Shown here: positions 58,350 to 64,000 of the stretch, piece by piece | Numbering within the stretch: position 1 is the first letter of the stretch | How the letters are laid out: every line of letters begins with the position of its first letter | Origin: Rhabditophanes sp. KR3021 | Lineage: Eukaryota > Nematoda > Chromadorea > Rhabditida > Alloionematidae | Direction of reading: 5' to 3' | Assembly: GCA_963281155.1 (NCBI GenBank) | Contig: CAUJLY010000004.1 | Span: 2,976,001 to 3,040,000 of the forward strand | DNA length: 64,000 nt | The notes under the pieces: model-generated | Databases searched by the model: none | What the model was told of the DNA's origin: nothing | The model's input: only the letters and a program-made list of their open reading frames with translations | Program-made: the position numbers and the translations under genes

Positions 58350-59245
58350 GATGACTAAGAATGTTTTGATTTGAACTCAACAAATACTAAAATGATTAAG
58401 TTAAATTGAGTTTAAATTAAAATCAAAATTTAAAATGAATATTGTAAAATAAGATGACGATGATAGTTCTGTGTCGACATTATAGATGAGTAAGACGCGA
58501 ATGGCTATGTAACAAATCAATACTGGCAAAAAAGTGACACGTAATCGGTCAACACATAGAGAGGGCTGAGTATATAGTTAATGTATAGTCTTCCTATTTT
58601 TTGTGCAAGCCTCTTCCATGTAAGATTAAAATGCAATTACAAGGGTCACTTTTAGAGGGTAAAAAAGAAAGTCTACAAATGTAGTACGTACAAACAAATT
58701 GTACTATGTGTGTATGAATGACATATTCAAGTATTTTAAACCTAACCGAATTTGACATTCCACCATCAAGATAACAAAAAAAGTCTCCACGCAACATAAA
58801 TTAAAACTAATAATGTTAATACACCAAAAATGCATTTTTACCAAAATGACATTGAAATGGGGAGTGTGTAGTATAACAGGTGCCTGCAACCTTGTATAAC
58901 AGACAACAAAAGAAGGATGCCAGCGACAGTGAAACATAAATATTGGACACTGTTATTCCATGTAATTTAAAATGAAATTGAATTTAGTCCCTATAGACTT
59001 TAGAGTGGTACCACTAACTTTAATGGATACAATAAAAGGGAGATGAAATAGAAAGAATGAGGGACGAAATCAATATAAAATAACCTAAAACTATCTGAAA
59101 TGAAAAAATTATAAAAGATATAATATTGTGGTATTAAAAGATAATAAAAGGGTCGTGCAATACCCATTAAACAAAACAACACTAAATAAGAATTACTTTA
59201 TTTGTTGAGATTATTTATGTGCTCCCAATATGTATTAAGCGCTCA
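58350..59245. other. Intergenic region upstream of alpha-tubulin
   Basis: About 0.9 kb holding the tubulin promoter and the 3'UTR of the coiled-coil gene. No gene, repeat or clear TATA box recognised. Confidence 0.5.
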
Positions 59246-61553
59246 TCAATTTTGTTTATTTGAGCCAAGTAGTTTTCCAGATCTTTCGTGAACCTCTTTC
59301 AGAGTTTGGACGATATTCTTGAGTTCATTTTTAAGCTTTTCCCTAGCTTCTTCGGGCTAAAAGAGATAAAAATAAAAGTTAAGCAATAATACGATATTAA
59401 ACATACAAGTTTGCCATTATTTCCAGCATCTATTGAGGCAGTCAACTCAAGGATAAAGGCACGAACGTCTGAGTAAGCTGAGGCAGAGTTTTTAATGTTG
59501 TTGGACATTTTGAGGAGTGTAGAAAGCAAATTACCGAGAACTCGTTTCTAAATTAGACAAAAACGATTAAATTTCAAATAAAACTAAAATATTAAGTTTA
59601 CTTACAACTTCAAGATTCGTCGATTCAGCATCTCTCTTTTCCTCACAATATCTTTGGATTTTTGTGCAATAAATTCCTGCCTTGTCGACGGAGTCTTTCA
59701 GGATTTTCAATGGATTGTTAGGCTCTGTAAATGATGCTCTGGAGCTATCAAACAAGCTGTTGTTGCTAAGAGATATAGAAAGCAAAGCAGACTCAGCCGA
59801 CGCAACGATATTCTCTTTCCCAATATCAATTTGCTGAAGCTTCTCAGAGGCCTCATTGAAAGCAGTTGATACTTCCTTTAACTTGTCTTCCAAAGCCAAG
59901 TACTCAGCTTCCAAATTGGAAAAATCACTCTTCAAGGTAGAGTTTTCCTCAGAAGCAGTTGAAAGTTCCATAGTCTTGCTATCCAACTCCGCACTCATGC
60001 CTTCAATCTCCTCCGACAGTTTCTTTAACATCTCACAAGATTCAAGATTAGATTCTTCCGCATACTTAACTTTCTCCAACAAATCTTTATTTTCTTCCAA
60101 CATTTTGTTTTGCTCCTCCATAAGTCCACTAAGATCTGCGATAAGCTTTTCGTTTTCCCCCTCCAAACGTCTTACTTCAACTGATGCTTCAAAGACTTTT
60201 CTGTTACCAGTGGAAAGGCGGTTCACAGTATCCTGAAGTTGGGTTGATAAAAATTCCGTTTGTTCTTTGAGTCGCTCAGCCTCGGCAACCAATACAAGAT
60301 ATCTCTCCTCGCTAATAGTCTCACCAACAGCCACTTCTTCGGCCACAGTTTGGTTCAGAGCTTTCGTCATATCCATTAAGTGTCCTTGAGTATCATTAAC
60401 AGATGTTAAAATGGCCGACGCGTCATTCATCGTATCATTGATGGACATTTTAATTTGCAACATGAGATCCTTAATGCCATCTATGCCACTAATTTCCGCA
60501 GCATCTGACAAGACCAAAGCGGCACTTTGCAATTGTCTAAACATTCGTTCCATTAATTCTTTCATCAAGAAGAGAGAAGTCTGGAGATTGTTAACACCAC
60601 TTTGTGTCATGTTCATATCAACGGCCAATGATGCATTGTTCATAGTTCTGCACAAGAAGTTAGTTTCGTTCAAGCTTATTGGGGAGAGGGGCAACTGCAG
60701 TTTCCAGAGTTTCATTTTGAGTAGAAGCTAAGTCAAGACTTTGTTTGCCGCTGGTATTACTTTTGATCGAGGAACGCATTCCTCCTGCGGAAATGATGAA
60801 ATCGTCATCTGAGAACCAGTTTTCAATTCCTAACTTAGATACGCCGAAGTTCTTGATCCCTTCTGGTGTGAGGATATTGTATTTTACCAGAACTTTTTCT
60901 AAAATTTTGCTTGCGACCAACAATTGATTTTTAGTCTCCTTCATTTCCGCTTCAGCACTAGCTAGCATAGATTCATAATTTTCCTTTTGAAGAGCAAAGT
61001 CCTTTTCAAGTAGTCTGCATTGCTCGCTGTCGCTTATTGTAGCGTTCCCATCAAGTCTCATAGTCATTGAAGCGAGTTGTCTACCAAGTTTGGCTGCTTC
61101 GTTTTCCGCAATCTGATGCTTGCTTGTAACGAATTTGATTTCATTTTTTAGCTCATCGTTTGAAGTCATCAAACTTTCAATTTTCCAGCCCATCTTGTCT
61201 TGGGTCTCTTTCAATTGTTCGGCCAACTCGGCATTTTTAGCATCAGACTCATAACATCTGTTTGTCAAGTCAACAACAAGATCCCCTTTAGTATTAGATT
61301 GGGTGTGCTGTTCGAATTGAAGTAAAGCGCGCTTTAATTGAGTATTTTGAAGCTCCAAATTGTCATTATGTCTTCTTAGTTGGTCGTTATCCCTAACCAA
61401 CTCTCCTAAACATTTGTCAGGCTTGACACTATCTCCGAGATCGGGCATCAAGGTTGACGCTAAAAGGAGGGATATAACTTAAATTCAGATTAATAGTTAC
61501 TTACCTTCCAGAGTTAGGGACATATCAACAATTTTATCCGCGTTATCCATCAT
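59246..61553 (-). CDS. Long coiled-coil protein, with an unresolved frame change
   Basis: Exons 61553-61505, 61459 to about 60700, about 60700 to 59606, 59547-59407 and 59356-59246 give roughly 700 residues, nearly all heptad coiled coil: LVRDNDQLRRHNDNLELQN, LAEQLKETQDKMGWKIES, VRRLEGENEKLIADLSGLM, ending VQTLKEVHERSGKLL. There is no motor, kinase or membrane segment. Two coding frames overlap at 60660-60715. The first ends in TAA at 60660; the second continues from about 60715 in a +1 frame past an acceptor-like TTGTGCAG. No single GT-AG intron there is compelling. It may be an alternative intron, a closely packed second cistron starting at the ATG MNNASLAV, or a sequence error. The role, perhaps cytoskeletal or centrosomal, is not recognised. 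Confidence 0.7.
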
Positions 61554-61872
61554 AATTGTTGCTTTAGTTAAAGGCGATCAAAAGGCTGTTGTAATCAAAA
61601 ATGTAAGATTAATACTACGACGTGTATAATGACTAAAAATATCGAGCATATTCCAGCGCCTGTATGGCAAACAACCGCGGCAAGACAGCCCTAATATTCA
61701 AAGTGTATACTCTAAAGTGCAATATGTATTCAAAAAAGCAAGAAGACATGTATAAAATCTGTATTGGTTAGAGTACAGAAATCAAGCAATCTAAAACTAT
61801 TACATGTTATATATAAATGCATTTATTTAGAACACCAAAACGATTAATCGTTAAATTTAATTGATATAAAAG
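61554..61872. other. Short intergenic region
   Basis: Between the coiled-coil gene 5' end and the hnRNP U-like gene 3' end. Nothing recognised. Confidence 0.5.
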
Positions 61873-64000
61873 TTAATGAGAATTGGTGTATTTCATACGC
61901 TTTTGCTTATGTTTTTGAGCTAGCCATGGCTCACCTTCTTTATTATACCGTTCGATGATCTTGATAGCATGAGATGCCATTTCAGGTTCCACAAATAAAA
62001 TGTCTTCTACGGGTTCATCCTCCAATGATGGCATAGCAAAGGTAGCTTTTAATTCTAGCATTGCTTCAGCTGGCATTTGAGGAGTATCGTGCTTCGCTTG
62101 CTTCATCTGCCTATGTAGCAATTCTTCATCAGGAGGAATAATTACAATACATTTGCGCAAAAAGTCTTGAAACGGCAGAAACTTTCTTTTCCTAGCTTCT
62201 TTACTAACATGACTCCCATCTATGATGTAATTGTGCTTTCTTCGACAGGCTAATCCAATAGATTTGTATATTGCCTTTCCAGTTAAGCCCATAACCATAT
62301 CCCACCGTCCATTGTTCACTCTTTTTCTTTCAATACCATCAACTCGCATCTTTTCTAACAAATTTTCAGCTGATATCAGCACCCAGTGTTCTTCCGGATG
62401 ATCTCTTAAATATTGTTTGACCCATGTTGTTTTTCCTGCTCCTGGTAATCCAACAGTCATCAAAACAGTGCAATCAGATTTATTAGCAAGTGGTTCTCTA
62501 CCTATAATGAATAGTTCGAAGGACTAGTTAGATGAATTTTTGATATTTAATGCATTTTAAATAGACACTTTTATAAATTTGCACAACTGCCGTGAAGAGA
62601 ATTTATTATCTCAGTTAATGTTTGATTACTCAAACACAATATCACAATTTGTTGGTGCATAACTGCATGATTTATGTATGTATTTAACTTATTTGCATAA
62701 CCATTAATAAATATTCTCAATTACCTCTAACCATTTCTTGAATGCAGCCAATACTACTAATTAAAGAAGCTCCATTGGGTATATATTCTACTGGAAAATC
62801 TTCTTGTGATCCATGACCAAAATTGACCTTTACTTTGCAGTTTTTGATTGCAATATGGGCAAATATAACATCTCCTTCTTTGTATATAGTTGAATCAAAA
62901 GCAACTCCCAGAAACTTTTCGTTCTTGTAATAAGAAATTTGACCTCTAGAAATGTCCAAAACAGTAGTTACAACATCTCCTATTCCAAAACTTTCGCCGT
63001 ACTCGGAAAATATTCTATTTGATGAACGAAGCTCACGGCTACTGAAACCATAGGATCCATGAAAACTTCCAACAATATGCGATTTGTCTTCTAATGACCA
63101 TCCAAGCAATAAGTCATAAGGATCACGTTCCTCAAATGGAACATGTTTGATTTGCAAGTGCTCCACCATCTTAACTTGGAAGCAATATTTTTTGCAAAAA
63201 TTCGGTAAGGAACGATCGTACTTGATTCCATAGTTAGATCTTACACCTCCCCAGGCCAAAGCAAAACCATCGCTGTTGTCCGTATCAATTAACCATTTGT
63301 CGTTGAGAGCTCCTTTTATATTCAAATCGGCATTATCTAAAGTATAAAGTGAGTAAATAAATAGAAGCGAATTACTTACAATAATCTAACTCAATCGCAT
63401 CGTTTAGGGGAGCAGCTTCTTCTTCAGGAATAACAACTGCATTTTTATCCTTTTTCTTCTTGATTCCTGCAGCTCTATCAAACAAATCTTCGTCGTCGTC
63501 TTCAGATGGCATGGCTTCCCCATGAAATTCGAGCAAAGGTGGTTCTTCTTCCACATACTCTGTTTCTACGTTAATTTGCTCAATATGACATCCTCTTTGC
63601 CATGTTTGTAAATTTTCAGACACCTTTTGTAGAAAATCATTGGGGTCATTTAACAAATCTTGTATTTTCTCCTCCTCAGTTCTCTCTGACTTGTAGTTGG
63701 CATCTTCTCCATTGTCGGTGTCAGTTATTGGAGTTGGAATATACCCGCCATAGCTTTCACCAACATCCACGCTATACATATCGTCTTCTTGCTGGAAATT
63801 ACTTTGTTGAATAGGGGCCGCATCATCGTAGCTTTCGACAGGCGCTGCTTCATGGTAGTGTTGGACTAAATCTACAATAACTGTTGGGGGAGGAACATTT
63901 GTAGTACCCGGATCACCAAATGTCTTTTTCATACGCTTCCTCAATGGGGCTCCATCAGCGTCATTAGGATTGAATTCTCTGATAGACGGAAACGCATTAG
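61873..64000 (-). CDS. hnRNP U-like protein (SPRY plus P-loop kinase-like), 5' partial
   Basis: Exons 64000-63380 (open through the window edge), 63336-62725 and 62501-61873. hnRNP U proteins bind RNA and chromatin scaffold and affect splicing and genome organisation. After an acidic, Pro/Tyr-rich N-terminal part, a SPRY domain runs from about GFALAWGGVRSNYGIK to the segment GDVIFAHIAIKNCKVKVNFG. A polynucleotide-kinase-like module follows with Walker A GLPGAGKTTWVKQYL and the family block NYIIDGSHVSKEARKRK (compare the DQTNV…QRRK of hnRNP U). The usual N-terminal SAP domain would lie beyond the window. The C-terminus ends soon after the kinase-like module (KHKQKRMKYTNSH), without the RGG box of vertebrate forms. 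Confidence 0.9.

Noticed and set aside
59856..60731. Serine/leucine-rich plus-strand frames opposite the coiled-coil gene
   Set aside because: They mirror the Glu/Lys-rich coiled-coil codons of the minus strand, a common artefact.

Overview
The window is AT-rich animal nuclear DNA, most likely from a nematode. Three things point that way: a prepropeptide carrying repeated GGGRAF/GGARNF neuropeptides (the NLP-9/NLP-21 type known from nematodes), a STAR RNA-binding protein close to GLD-1/ASD-2, and many very short introns (38-60 nt, acceptors usually TTTTAG or TTTCAG). The muscle myosin gene has 20 introns, far more than the Caenorhabditis muscle myosins, which suggests a lineage outside the Rhabditina. 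I cannot name the species. No tRNA, rRNA, CRISPR or intact transposon was recognised by eye.

Layout. 0.25-11.1 kb (+): a complete muscle myosin heavy chain; 21 exons sum to 5928 nt (1975 codons plus stop). Several larger introns carry decayed, mostly antisense coding-like sequence and repeats. 12.5-23.2 kb: a zone of secreted and signalling products: a GGGRAF neuropeptide precursor, a GPI-type Ly6 protein, a Trp/Ser-rich secreted protein, a PAN/apple-type secreted protein, a putative amidated-peptide precursor ending GARGFG, and an unknown secreted precursor. 23.8-25.6 kb (+): SRP72. 28.1-29.1 kb (+): a C1GALT1/COSMC-family type II membrane protein without the DxD motif. 29.4-34.9 kb (-): VWA8, a mitochondrial AAA/VWA protein. 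35.1-35.75 kb (-): mitochondrial fission factor MFF. 36.7-37.65 kb (+): a seven-TM chemoreceptor-like protein. 39.97 kb (+): an orphan small gene with a TATA box. 41.1-42.5 kb (-): a GnRH/AKH-type receptor with a long third loop and no cytoplasmic tail. 46.3 kb (+): DPM3. 47-49.1 kb (-): an ankyrin-repeat protein. 49.4-51.5 kb (-): GLD-1/ASD-2/Quaking. 52.1-53.2 kb (-): an RRM plus Tudor protein. 54.1-55.9 kb (-): NMNAT, with a decayed BED/hAT-like remnant in its intron. 56.4-58.35 kb (-): a divergent alpha-tubulin. 59.2-61.55 kb (-): a long coiled-coil protein with an unresolved frame change. 61.9-64 kb (-): an hnRNP U-like protein cut by the window edge.

The genes form no operon or single pathway. 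VWA8 and MFF are adjacent, same-strand mitochondrial genes, and GLD-1/ASD-2 and the Tudor gene are adjacent RNA-biology genes; both pairings may be chance. The most unusual signals are three GC-AG introns in three unrelated genes, the nested antisense gene remnants inside myosin introns, the copy of an intron/exon junction downstream of the myosin stop codon, the two uncharacterised secretory precursors at 21-23 kb, and the tailless GnRH-type receptor. Splice junctions were assigned by reading frame and splice motifs only; no transcript data were available.
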